Part shown: piece by piece, positions 57,096-64,000 of the stretch
Layout: each line of letters starts with the position of its first letter
Position numbering within the stretch: the first letter of the stretch is position 1
Assembly: GCF_000716545.1 (NCBI RefSeq)
Contig: NZ_JNWZ01000022.1
Coordinates: forward strand, 29,982-93,981
Reading direction: 5' to 3'
Source of the DNA: Kitasatospora phosalacinea
Lineage (GTDB): Bacteria > Actinomycetota > Actinomycetes > Streptomycetales > Streptomycetaceae
DNA length: 64,000 bases
Made by a program: the position numbers and the translations under genes
The notes under the pieces: model-generated
Seen by the model: only the letters and a program-made list of their open reading frames with translations
Told to the model about the DNA's origin: nothing
Databases searched by the model: none

Positions 57096-58124
57096 TCAGC
57101 GCGCGGTGGCCCGCAGCTCCACCACGTCCTCCCCGCCGAGCCGGTACGCCTCGGCCAACTCGCCGCCGACCGCCTCCCGTTCGGCGGCGAGCCGGGACGA
57201 GGAGACGTACACCACCCGCACGCCCAGGTACTCCATCCGGTGCTGGCCGCCGCGCACCCAGGCCGCCTCGCCCTCGCTGACGCAGCGCAGCTCGGAGTCG
57301 ACCTCCACCGCCACCGCCGCCTCGGGCCAGTACAGGTCCGGCACCGCGATGTACGTGCCCCCGCGCATCCGCAGCTCCGGGCCCGGCAGCGGCAGCGGCA
57401 GCCCCAGCTCCGCCGCCAGGACCGTCAGTTCGGCGAACGCGGACTCCCGCTGGGCCGCCAGCAGCTCGTCCACCGCCGCCCGCACCCGGGGCGCCTCCAG
57501 CAGCCGCGCCTCGGCCAACTCGGCCAGCAGCTCGCGCGCCGCGCAGCCGCCCCCGCGCCCGGACAGCGCCTCGCGCAGCAGCGCCCGCAGCAGGCCCGGG
57601 CCGATCCGGCCGGACTCGAACGCGCCCTGCTCGCCCCACTCGTCGATCGCGTCCGCCACCGCCCGGGCCACCGGGGCGACCGCCAGGCCGTGCACCGAGC
57701 GGGCCTCCAACTCCCGTCCGGTGCGCCGGATCCGCACCTGCCCGGCGTCGCGCAGCCGGCGCTGCCGGGGCACCAGCACCTCCACCCCGAGCACCGCGGG
57801 CAGCCGCGGCACCGACACGAACCCGTACAGCGCCAGCGCGGCCGCGCCGGTGATCACCGCGCCCTCGCGGGCACCGTCCTCGGCCCGGCCGTCCTGCGCC
57901 GCGTACAGCAGCGCGGCCCACATCCGCTGCTCGGGCGTCGGCGCGCCCTCCTGCAGCAGGTAGACCCGCGGCAGCAGCCGCTGCCAGGGGCCGCCGCTGC
58001 GGCAGTGCTCGCTCACCATGCGGGCGGGCACGCCGCGGGCGCGGAGCTGACTGGCCGTCACCACGTTCTGCTGGCGCCGGGCGAGTTCTTCGAGGGACGC
58101 GGGCTGCTGCGGGATGCGGTTCAT
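57096..58124 (-). CDS. AbiEi-like N-terminal domain protein with DUF559-like tail
   Basis: A 342-residue protein. The first 70 residues (LEELARRQQNVVTASQLRARGVPARMVSEH) resemble the winged helix of AbiEi-type antitoxins. The middle is helical and Arg-rich. The C-terminal part has VPDLYWPEAAVAVEVDSE and HRMEYLGVRVVYVSSSRL, close in style to DUF559/very-short-patch endonuclease-like folds (VEVDS with acidic residues). No toxin partner gene is adjacent. Common in actinobacteria; function unknown. ATG 58124 is assumed; GTG 58133 is possible. Confidence 0.6.
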   Translation of the reverse strand: MNRIPQQPASLEELARRQQNVVTASQLRARGVPARMVSEHCRSGGPWQRLLPRVYLLQEGAPTPEQRMWAALLYAAQDGRAEDGAREGAVITGAAALALYGFVSVPRLPAVLGVEVLVPRQRRLRDAGQVRIRRTGRELEARSVHGLAVAPVARAVADAIDEWGEQGAFESGRIGPGLLRALLREALSGRGGGCAARELLAELAEARLLEAPRVRAAVDELLAAQRESAFAELTVLAAELGLPLPLPGPELRMRGGTYIAVPDLYWPEAAVAVEVDSELRCVSEGEAAWVRGGQHRMEYLGVRVVYVSSSRLAAEREAVGGELAEAYRLGGEDVVELRATAR

Positions 58125-58263
58125 GACTTCCACGTTCCCCCGCACGTCTGACACCCGACGCCCGACCTGACGACCTGTTACCCAACCGTCGTCAAACCGG
58201 GACTGCTCCGCACTAAAGTCCCCATACCCTCACCCATTCGGCGGATCGCCCGTTCACCCTGTT

Positions 58264-58327
58264 GTCGCAATAGGTCGGACTTGTTTTCCAACATCCGATT
58301 CTCGTCGGATCGACACCGCATTGCGAC
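58264..58327. promoter_or_regulatory. Nested inverted repeats in the 58.2 kb divergent gap
   Basis: Outer arms GTCGCAAT (58264-58271) and ATTGCGAC (58320-58327), 8 bp perfect, 48 bp apart. Inside, ATCCGA and TCGGAT frame TTCTCG (about 58294-58311), and a further TCGGA near 58276 can pair with the same TCCGA. This is an A/T-richer stretch between divergent genes. The alternatives suggest operator or RNA structure. Confidence 0.45.
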
Positions 58328-58428
58328 CCCTTCGAGTCCGTGCCACCGACCTGCGCCGTCTGACCAGGGGTGATCGACCCCGCACCCAACGTCACGCCCC
58401 CCGGCGTCGGCCACCACCGTGAATTGCC

Positions 58429-58442
58429 TAACATCGGGCACA
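58429..58442 (+). promoter_or_regulatory. Leaderless -10 box, hypothetical gene
   Basis: TAACAT at 58429-58434, exactly seven bases before ATG 58442, without a ribosome site. Leaderless spacing. Confidence 0.6.
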
Positions 58443-58939
58443 TGCCCCGCGACGAGACATCAGCCCAGCGCGCCGCCCGACTACGCCTCGGCCGCCTGCC
58501 CGGCTACGTCCGCCAACCGGATCCCGCCAGACGCGGCGGGGAGGACGGACGTACCTACAAGAAAGGCTGGGAAGTCCGTTTCACGGCGCGCAGCGAGGCG
58601 GAGATAACCGAGATCCGCGAACTCGTGGCCGCCGCCGGATTCGCCCCCGCCCGGCCCTTCTTCAAGGGCCACCAGCTCATCCAGCCGGTCTACGGCATCG
58701 CCGCGGTGCAGGCCTACCTGGCCGCCCGCGAGAGCGTGGAGGCCGCGGAGGCGTCCGCCCGGACCGACCGCCGCGGCGCCGGCATCCCCGAGCAGACCCG
58801 GCGCGAGCCCGACAGCGTGGCGGCCGCGGCGCGCGCCGCCGAGAGCGCGGCGGCGCGGGCGGCCACGGAGGCGGCGGCCCGGGCGGGCGGGGCGACGGCG
58901 GGCGGGGCCCGGACGGCGCGGGCGACACGCGAGCGCTGA
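58442..58939 (+). CDS. Conserved hypothetical protein, leaderless
   Basis: A 165-residue protein I do not recognise. The first 100 residues look folded: TYKKGWEVRFTARSEAEITEIRELVAAAGFAPARPFFKGHQLIQPVYGIAAVQAYLAARE has regular helix and strand patterns. The last 60 residues are Ala/Arg-rich and probably disordered or helical. Possible nucleic-acid binding from the basic charge; nothing stronger. ATG with a -10 box seven bases before, so probably transcribed leaderlessly. Confidence 0.55.
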   Translation: MPRDETSAQRAARLRLGRLPGYVRQPDPARRGGEDGRTYKKGWEVRFTARSEAEITEIRELVAAAGFAPARPFFKGHQLIQPVYGIAAVQAYLAARESVEAAEASARTDRRGAGIPEQTRREPDSVAAAARAAESAAARAATEAAARAGGATAGGARTARATRER

Positions 58940-59158
58940 CGGCCCGGCCGGGGCGGCGGCCGGGGCGGCCCGGAGGGCGCGCGGACCGGAAGGGCGCCGA
59001 GCGGCCTCCTGGCGCCCCGGAGGCCCCACCGGCCACAGGAGTTGCGGAGGCCCGCGAACGGGGCTACTGACCCCGCTCCAGGGCCTCCTGACGGTACGTC
59101 AGCTCCCGCGCCCGACCGCACCGCCGGCTCCGGCACGGCCGGGGCGGCCGGGGCGAGG

Positions 59159-60466
59159 TCAGGCCGCCCCCGCCGGGGTTCGACCGGTGTGCGCGGCACC
59201 GGCGCGTTCCGCAGCGGCCCGTTCCGTGTCGGCCCGTTCCGTGTCGACGTGCACGGTCGCGGCGATCAGCCGGGGGACGGCCCGGATCAGGGCCCGCTCG
59301 GCGGCCTCCGCCACCTGGTGGCCGGCCACCACCGTCAGCGCGGGGTCGACCACCACGTCCGCCTCGGCGCGCAGCGCGTGCCCGATCCAGCGCATCCGCA
59401 CCGCGCCGACCCCGCGCACCCCGTCCACGGCGGCGAGTTCGCGCTCAGCCGCGTCCAGCAGCGCCGGGTCGACGGCGTCCATCAGCCGCCGGCCCACCTC
59501 GCGCACCGTGCCGCGCAGCACGCCCAGGATCGCCACCGTGATCAGCAGTCCCACCGCCGGGTCCGCGTACCGCCAGCCCAGCGCGCCGCCGCCGGCGCCG
59601 AGCAGCACCGCCAGCGAGGCCAGCCCGTCGGTGCGGGCGTGCAGGCCGTCCGCGACCAGTGCCGCCGAGCCGATCCGGCGGCCGGTGGCGATCCGGTAGC
59701 GGGCCACCCACTCGTTGCCGAGGCACCCCGCGAGGGCCGCCCCGGCCACCGCCCACAGGTGCCCCACCGGCTCCGGGTGCAGCAGTCGCTGCACCGCCGT
59801 CCATCCCGCGACCAGCGAGGACGCCGCCACCGCCAGCACCACCGCGACGCCCGCCAGGTCCTCGGCCCGCCCGTACCCGTACGTGTAGCCGCGGCTCGCC
59901 GCCCGCCGTCCCAGCAGGAACGCCACGCCCAGCGGGACGGCGGTCAGCGCGTCCGCGGCGTTGTGCACGGTGTCGCCGAGCAGCGCCACCGAGCCCGACA
60001 GCACCGCGATCACCGCCTGCGCGGCGGCCGTCGTACCCAGCGCCAGCAGCGAGACCCAGAGCGTGCGCAGGCCCTCGGCGGAGGACTCCAGCGCCGCGTC
60101 GACCCGGTCGGCGGCGTCGTGCGCGTGCGGGCGCAGCAGGTGCGCCAGGCGGTGCCGCAGCCCCGGACGGCCGTGATCGTGATCGTGGCCGTGCCGGTGA
60201 TCGTGCTCGCGCTCGTGCTCGCGCTCGTGCTCGCGGCCATGGCCGCGCCGGTGGTTCCGTTCAGCGGGGGGCGCGTGGTGGTGTTCCCCGCGCCGACGGG
60301 TGGTGGAGTTCCCGGTTCCCGGGGCGGTGCCGCCGGGCGGGTGGTGGTGGTCGAGCCGCTCGTGGCCGGGGCCATCCGGCCGGTCCGGTGTGTGATGGTG
60401 GTCATGCCCGTGGTCCGGGATTCGCCCGTGGAGGTGAGACCCGTCGCCGTTCCAGCGTTCACCCAT
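59159..60466 (-). CDS. Cation diffusion facilitator (CDF) metal exporter with long His-rich N-terminus
   Basis: A 435-residue CDF-type exporter. The first 130 residues are extremely His/Glu/Arg-rich, including repeated HDHH/EHER stretches, a likely metal-binding cytoplasmic segment. The membrane domain follows, with the HxxxD site in GDTVHNAADAL and the HARTD site in ADGLHARTDGLASL, consistent with zinc. The C-terminal cytoplasmic domain has DPALTVVAGHQVAEAAERAL. ATG 60466 has no convincing ribosome site; GTG 60475 is possible. Confidence 0.85.
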   Translation of the reverse strand: MGERWNGDGSHLHGRIPDHGHDHHHTPDRPDGPGHERLDHHHPPGGTAPGTGNSTTRRRGEHHHAPPAERNHRRGHGREHEREHEREHDHRHGHDHDHGRPGLRHRLAHLLRPHAHDAADRVDAALESSAEGLRTLWVSLLALGTTAAAQAVIAVLSGSVALLGDTVHNAADALTAVPLGVAFLLGRRAASRGYTYGYGRAEDLAGVAVVLAVAASSLVAGWTAVQRLLHPEPVGHLWAVAGAALAGCLGNEWVARYRIATGRRIGSAALVADGLHARTDGLASLAVLLGAGGGALGWRYADPAVGLLITVAILGVLRGTVREVGRRLMDAVDPALLDAAERELAAVDGVRGVGAVRMRWIGHALRAEADVVVDPALTVVAGHQVAEAAERALIRAVPRLIAATVHVDTERADTERAAAERAGAAHTGRTPAGAA

Positions 60467-60706
60467 GGGGCTCACAGTGGCACACCAACTCCCTTGCAGC
60501 CACTGTCGATGTACCACCTCTGACCAGGTGCGATGCCCTCGCAACTGCGTCCGGCGAGCGGCATCTGCTGACGCGTCGTCACACAACGGCCCGAATCAGG
60601 TCCGGCTCCGGGCATCTCAGCAGACTTGTCACCCACTGCACCCGCCCGAGGGCCTAGAGTGAGCGCTGACGCTCCCCGCCCGGACCCAGATCGAGAGGCA
60701 GCTGAT

Positions 60707-61159
60707 GTGACTGACCGTCATGTCCAGGCCGCAGACTCGGCACCCGCTGATCGGTCCACCGAACTTCCGTGCGTATCGGTCGAGTTCGCCGCCTTCTGCG
60801 AGCTCCACGAACCCAGGTACCAGAGCTACGCCCGGGTCTGGTTCCAGGAGCCCGGCGCGGCCCACCGGGTGGTCCGGCTCGCCCTGCACGCGATCGCCTC
60901 GGTGTGGTCCACCGTCCTGGAGAGCCCGAACCCGGCCGCCGAGGCCTGGCAGATCCTGCGCGACACCGTCACCGAGCAGCACGCCATCGCCGGGGCCGGG
61001 GGCCTGCGGCCCGACGTGGACGGCGACGAGGACCTGGCGATCCTGCACTACGTGGTCGGCCTGGCCACGCCCGAGATCGCGGACGTGGTGGGCGGCGACA
61101 CCGCCAGCATCACCAGCCAGCTCCGCCAGTCCCACCGCAGGCGCGCCGCCGACTGGTGA
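60707..61159 (+). CDS. Degenerate sigma-70/ECF-like protein
   Basis: A 150-residue protein. FAAFCELHEPRYQSYARVWFQEPGAAHRVVRLALHAI resembles ECF sigma region 2 by pattern, and DLAILHYVVGLATPEIADVVGGDTASITSQLRQSHRR resembles region 4 helix-turn-helix. Conserved core residues are eroded, and it is too short for two full domains, so it may be a degenerate sigma or a regulator derived from one. GTG 60707; AGAGGCAG upstream. A -10-like TAGAGT lies at 60654-60659. A possible tiny coding frame overlaps its end. Confidence 0.6.
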   Translation: MTDRHVQAADSAPADRSTELPCVSVEFAAFCELHEPRYQSYARVWFQEPGAAHRVVRLALHAIASVWSTVLESPNPAAEAWQILRDTVTEQHAIAGAGGLRPDVDGDEDLAILHYVVGLATPEIADVVGGDTASITSQLRQSHRRRAADW

Positions 61160-61332
61160 GCCCCACCGTGGCTCCCGTCGACACCGACATCTCCGACATT
61201 CCCGGCATTTCCAACGCCCTCGGGGGGCGTACGGAATCGACCGCGCGCCCCCGGATCGCCTCGCCCGCCCGTGGCGTACCCCCGCGAGCGGGGCGCTCCC
61301 GCCCGGGCCGATCGCACCCGAAGCGCCGGTGA
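61156..61332 (+). CDS. Possible small coupled ORF after the sigma-like gene
   Basis: A 58-codon frame starting GTG at 61156, overlapping the preceding stop as GTGA. Its first residues read SPTVAPVDTDISDIPGISNALGG, then it becomes Arg/Pro-rich. Codon use is less biased than in neighbours. It might be a short peptide gene or chance. The rest of the stretch to 61505 holds no other gene; GGAG near 61495 is the next gene's ribosome site. Confidence 0.3.
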   Translation: MSPTVAPVDTDISDIPGISNALGGRTESTARPRIASPARGVPPRAGRSRPGRSHPKRR

Positions 61333-61505
61333 TCGAGATCACGCCGGACGCACTACCCCCTCCCCTCCGGTCGGCGAAGGATGGAGCCGGCCGATCATGG
61401 CCACCACCACCGGGTCGGCCGCCACGGACACCCCCGCCGTCGCGGCCGATCACGACCACCGCAGCCGGCACGGCCCACCCGGGCCGTCGAGGACGGAGAC
61501 CCGCG

Positions 61506-62609
61506 ATGCCTTTCGACCACGCCGTGGCCATGTTCCACCACCAGGCGGACTCCTGCGCCGAGTTGGGCTCCCCGCTGTCCGCCGCGCTGCTGCGCCGGGC
61601 CGCCGGGGACCTCGCCGCGGGCGGACCGTGCGCGGAGGCGATCGCCGGCCGCGAGGACGCCCCCGGCCCGGACGCCGTCGCCCTGCGCCTGCTCGGCGCC
61701 GTCCACGCCCTGGTGCTGTCCGGCCTGGCCCCCGACCTCGCCGCGCACTACCCCAGCGTCGGCGGCCGCTTCGACCCCGCCGACCCGGACGCCCCGTGGC
61801 CCGCCTTCCGCGCCGCCGTCGCCGCCCACCTGCCGTTCGTCCGCGAGTGGCTCACCCGCCCGCCGCAGACCAACGAGGTCGGCCGGGCCAACCTGCTGCT
61901 CACCGGCCTCGCCTGGGCCCAGCGGGAACTCGCCTCCCCCACCGGCCCCCTGCCGGTGCGGCTGCGCGAACTCGGCTCCAGCGCGGGCCTCAACCTCCTC
62001 GCCGACCGGTTCCGCTGCACCTCGGAGGGCTTCTCGTACGGCCCGCCGGACTCCCCCGTCGTCCTCTCCGACGCCTGGCGGGGCGAGCCGCCGGCCTGGC
62101 TGCGGGACGCCCCGCTCCAGCGGGTGGCGGACCGGCGCGGCTGCGACCCGACCCCGATCGACCCGCGCTCCGCCGAGGGCGCGCTGGCCCTGCGCTCCTA
62201 CCTCTGGGCGGACCAGCTCCCGCGCGTACGGCGGCTGAACGGCGCGCTCGCCCTCGCCGCCGGAACGCCCGCCCCGGTGGAGGAACTCGGCGCGGCCGCG
62301 TTCCTGCGCGGTGTCGAGACCGCTCCCGGCGCGCTGACGGTGGTCTGGCACTCGATCATGCGGCAGTACGTGCCCGCCGACGAATGGCGCGACGTGGAGG
62401 GCGAGTTGGCCCGCCTCGCGACCGCCTCCGAACCGTCCGCACCCTTCCTCCACCTCGCCTTCGAGCCGCGCCGGGTCGGCGCCGAGCACCGCTTCCTGCT
62501 CACCGCCCGGCTCGGCGCCCGCCCGGCGGCGGTGCTCGCCGAGGCCAGGCCGCACGGCCTGCCCGCGTGGACCCTGGCCGAGGACGACCCCGCCCTCGCC
62601 GCATCCTGA
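61506..62609 (+). CDS. DUF2332 family protein
   Basis: A 367-residue protein. AVAMFHHQADSCAELGSPLSAALLRRAAGDL at the start, then LPFVREWLTRPPQTNEVGRANLLLTGLAW and RLRELGSSAGLNLLADRF are the conserved blocks of DUF2332. The later TVVWHSIMRQYVPADEW is also typical. Function is not established. ATG 61506 follows GGAGACCCGCG. Confidence 0.88.
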   Translation: MPFDHAVAMFHHQADSCAELGSPLSAALLRRAAGDLAAGGPCAEAIAGREDAPGPDAVALRLLGAVHALVLSGLAPDLAAHYPSVGGRFDPADPDAPWPAFRAAVAAHLPFVREWLTRPPQTNEVGRANLLLTGLAWAQRELASPTGPLPVRLRELGSSAGLNLLADRFRCTSEGFSYGPPDSPVVLSDAWRGEPPAWLRDAPLQRVADRRGCDPTPIDPRSAEGALALRSYLWADQLPRVRRLNGALALAAGTPAPVEELGAAAFLRGVETAPGALTVVWHSIMRQYVPADEWRDVEGELARLATASEPSAPFLHLAFEPRRVGAEHRFLLTARLGARPAAVLAEARPHGLPAWTLAEDDPALAAS

Positions 62610-62640
62610 CGTCCTGACGTCCTGGCGTCCTGGCGTCCGG

Positions 62641-63186
62641 TCAACCCTCCTGGTGCTTCTGCCCGGTGACGTCGTAGAGGTGGTGCACCGGGTCGTGGAT
62701 CAGGTAGCGGGCGAAGGACTCCACGGTGAACCGGGCACCGTCGCTGCGGTTGCCGGTGCGCTGCCGGTCGGCGGGCGGCACCGAGGCGAAGGAGAGCGCC
62801 AACTTCTCTGCGCCCGAAGCCAGTTCGGCGGCCACCACGGCCGGGTCCTGCTCCGCGTAGCGCTCCTCGACCGCAGTGGCGTCCTGGTCCCAGTTGGCGA
62901 ACAGCGGGCCGTCCTCGGCCAGCATCAGCCGCAGCCGCACGTCGAACAGCCGGAACACGTCCCGGACGTGGCAGGCGTACTCGAGCGGCGACCACACCCC
63001 GGGCGCCGGACGCTCGCGCAGCCCGTCCCCGGCGTCAGCCCCGTCCAGCAGCGCCACCCAGGCCGCCGCGTTGGCCCGGATCATGCCCGGCACCGCCTCG
63101 AAGGCCACCGCGGCGGTGTCCAGGCCGCAGTCGGCACAGGAACGTTCGAGGACCCAGGTCCAGTCCTTCGTGTCAGGAGTGATCAT
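62641..63186 (-). CDS. DinB family protein
   Basis: A 181-residue four-helix-bundle protein of the DinB/YfiT-like superfamily. WSPLEYACHVRDVFRLFDVRLRLM holds the first metal-ligand His, and RYLIHDPVHHLYDVTGQKH the later ones. The superfamily includes thiol-dependent transferases and resistance proteins. A Cys pair (CADC) lies near the N-terminus. ATG 63186. It converges with the DUF2332 gene, with a short gap. Confidence 0.8.
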   Translation of the reverse strand: MITPDTKDWTWVLERSCADCGLDTAAVAFEAVPGMIRANAAAWVALLDGADAGDGLRERPAPGVWSPLEYACHVRDVFRLFDVRLRLMLAEDGPLFANWDQDATAVEERYAEQDPAVVAAELASGAEKLALSFASVPPADRQRTGNRSDGARFTVESFARYLIHDPVHHLYDVTGQKHQEG

Positions 63187-63277
63187 GCCCCCAGCATGGC
63201 CGACCCGCCGACCGCCCCACCAGCGGCGCAACCGCCGCCGACCATCGAAATCCCGCCACCGCCCACCCCGACACCAC

Positions 63278-63721
63278 TCAGCCCGCCAGCACGGCCGCCA
63301 ACCTCCCGGCCAGCTCGTCCATCCGCGCCGCCGGCACCGCCCGCTCCCCCGCCCTCAGCAACCCGAACACCCGGGGCCCCCGCGACTCCTCCGGCAATTC
63401 CGCCCCGCGCGGCACCACGTGGAAGTGCACGTGCGCGAACCCGGCCGCCTCCCCGAACTGCGCGACGTAAGCCTTCCGGCACCCCGTCACCACCTCCAGC
63501 GCCCGCGCCAACCGCACCTGCCACACCCCCAGCGACGCCGCCTCCGCCCCCGTCAGCTCCGCCACCGACTCCAGGTGCCGCCGGGGCAGCAACACCAGCC
63601 ACCCCGGCAACGCGCAGTCCACCGCGTGCACCACCCGCCAGTGCTCGTCCACCGCGATCCGCTCGTACGCCGGCAACCGCTCGAACTCACCCTCCCGGGC
63701 ACACGCGTAGCACTCGTCCAC
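63278..63721 (-). CDS. HIT family hydrolase
   Basis: A 147-residue histidine triad protein acting as nucleotide hydrolase or transferase. The triad is HVHFHVVPRG near residue 97. CYAC near the N-terminus (Cys4, Cys7) could bind zinc, as in some HIT proteins. YERIAVDEHWRVVHAVDC and LVLLPRRHLESVAELT are typical. GTG start at 63721. Confidence 0.9.
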   Translation of the reverse strand: MDECYACAREGEFERLPAYERIAVDEHWRVVHAVDCALPGWLVLLPRRHLESVAELTGAEAASLGVWQVRLARALEVVTGCRKAYVAQFGEAAGFAHVHFHVVPRGAELPEESRGPRVFGLLRAGERAVPAARMDELAGRLAAVLAG

Positions 63722-63743
63722 ACCGGCCGATCCTACGTACGGT

Positions 63744-63932
63744 TCATCCCCGCGGCGCCACGTTCACCGCACACACCGAGGAAGTCGGCACCAGCCCCGG
63801 CAGGAACCCCTCCAGCAACCGCGAACACACCTCCCGCTGCTGCTCGTCCTGCACCCCCTCGGCCACCGCCACCCCCGGCACCCCCGCCACCACCACGACC
63901 AACCCCGCCACCGCACACTTCCACCGAACCAC
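63744..63932 (-). CDS. Small secreted protein, unknown
   Basis: A 62-residue protein with an N-terminal signal peptide (KCAVAGLVVVVAGVPGVAVA, cleavage near AVAEG). The mature part of about 38 residues has two cysteines (REVCSRLL and SSVCAVN) that could form a disulphide. GTG 63932 follows GGAGG by about nine bases. Extending the frame further upstream leads into adapter sequence, so the longer N-terminus is not real. Confidence 0.6.
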   Translation of the reverse strand: MVRWKCAVAGLVVVVAGVPGVAVAEGVQDEQQREVCSRLLEGFLPGLVPTSSVCAVNVAPRG

Positions 63933-63981
63933 AGCACCCACCTCCGGGCATCGACGACCGAACTTCCGCCATCTCCTACCC

Positions 63982-64000
63982 CTGTCTCTTATACACATCT
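63982..64000. other. Tn5/Nextera mosaic-end adapter remnant
   Basis: CTGTCTCTTATACACATCT is the 19-base mosaic-end sequence used by Tn5-based library kits. It is the last sequence of the window and is not genomic. Read from the other strand it gives the well-known artificial start MCIRDR. Confidence 0.97.

Noticed and set aside
63744..63998. Extended version of the last minus-strand gene starting MCIRDR
   Set aside because: The extra N-terminus is translated adapter sequence.

Overview
The window is about 64 kb of very GC-rich actinobacterial chromosome. Strong G/C third positions, many GTG starts, 4-base stop/start overlaps, Tat and Sec lipoproteins, chitinases with serine/alanine linkers, DasR-type sites and a LAXTG surface protein all point to the Streptomycetaceae (Streptomyces or Kitasatospora). 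I see no insertion sequence, prophage, CRISPR array or large biosynthetic cluster; this looks like core chromosome with some accessory inserts. The last 19 bases are the Tn5/Nextera mosaic-end sequence, so the right edge is a contig end carrying untrimmed adapter.

Layout. 0-7 kb: a DUF4239 membrane protein, a tandem pair of tRNA-Lys genes each with its own terminator, a class A penicillin-binding protein, an EamA exporter whose start codon sits in the loop of a 21-bp inverted repeat, YciI, signal peptidase I and chorismate mutase. 7-15 kb: OsmC, a PAS-GGDEF-EAL protein, an APH-type kinase, a luciferase-like oxidoreductase, DedA and a Tat lipoprotein of the polysaccharide deacetylase type. 14.6-20.1 kb: a tightly coupled branched-chain/HAAT-type ABC uptake operon ending in an alpha/beta hydrolase. 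20-29 kb: ung, a NagD-like HAD phosphatase, a LysR regulator divergent from a quinone-reductase-like/SnoaL pair, a LAXTG protein, a Gfo/Idh oxidoreductase, an adenosine deaminase homologue and DUF445. 29-34.3 kb: an ABC-2 exporter, a glycosyltransferase and a nucleotide-sugar dehydrogenase, possibly one cell-surface glycan unit.

35-47 kb is a chitin/N-acetylglucosamine block. Two different GH18 chitinases each have a promoter whose -35 lies between two 12-bp repeats spaced 23 bp. They are followed by tRNA-Leu, rdgB, a small lipoprotein, rph and the GlcNAc phosphotransferase genes nagF, nagE1 and nagE2. dre-like DasR sites precede nagE1 and nagE2. Read together, extracellular chitinases release oligosaccharides and GlcNAc, and the PTS imports GlcNAc under the same repressor.

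47-57 kb holds a LuxR-type regulator, ilvE, an MBL hydrolase, and the cysteine module: a cysteine-containing leader peptide, cysO-cysM, and the JAMM protease mec. It continues with an amino acid permease, clpS-DUF2017 and the NAD-salvage pair pncB-pncA. 57-64 kb carries poorly characterised genes: an AbiEi-like protein, a leaderless hypothetical gene, a His-rich CDF metal exporter, a degenerate sigma-factor-like protein, DUF2332, DinB, HIT and a small secreted protein. All functional calls come from reading translations and motifs by eye; no database search was run.
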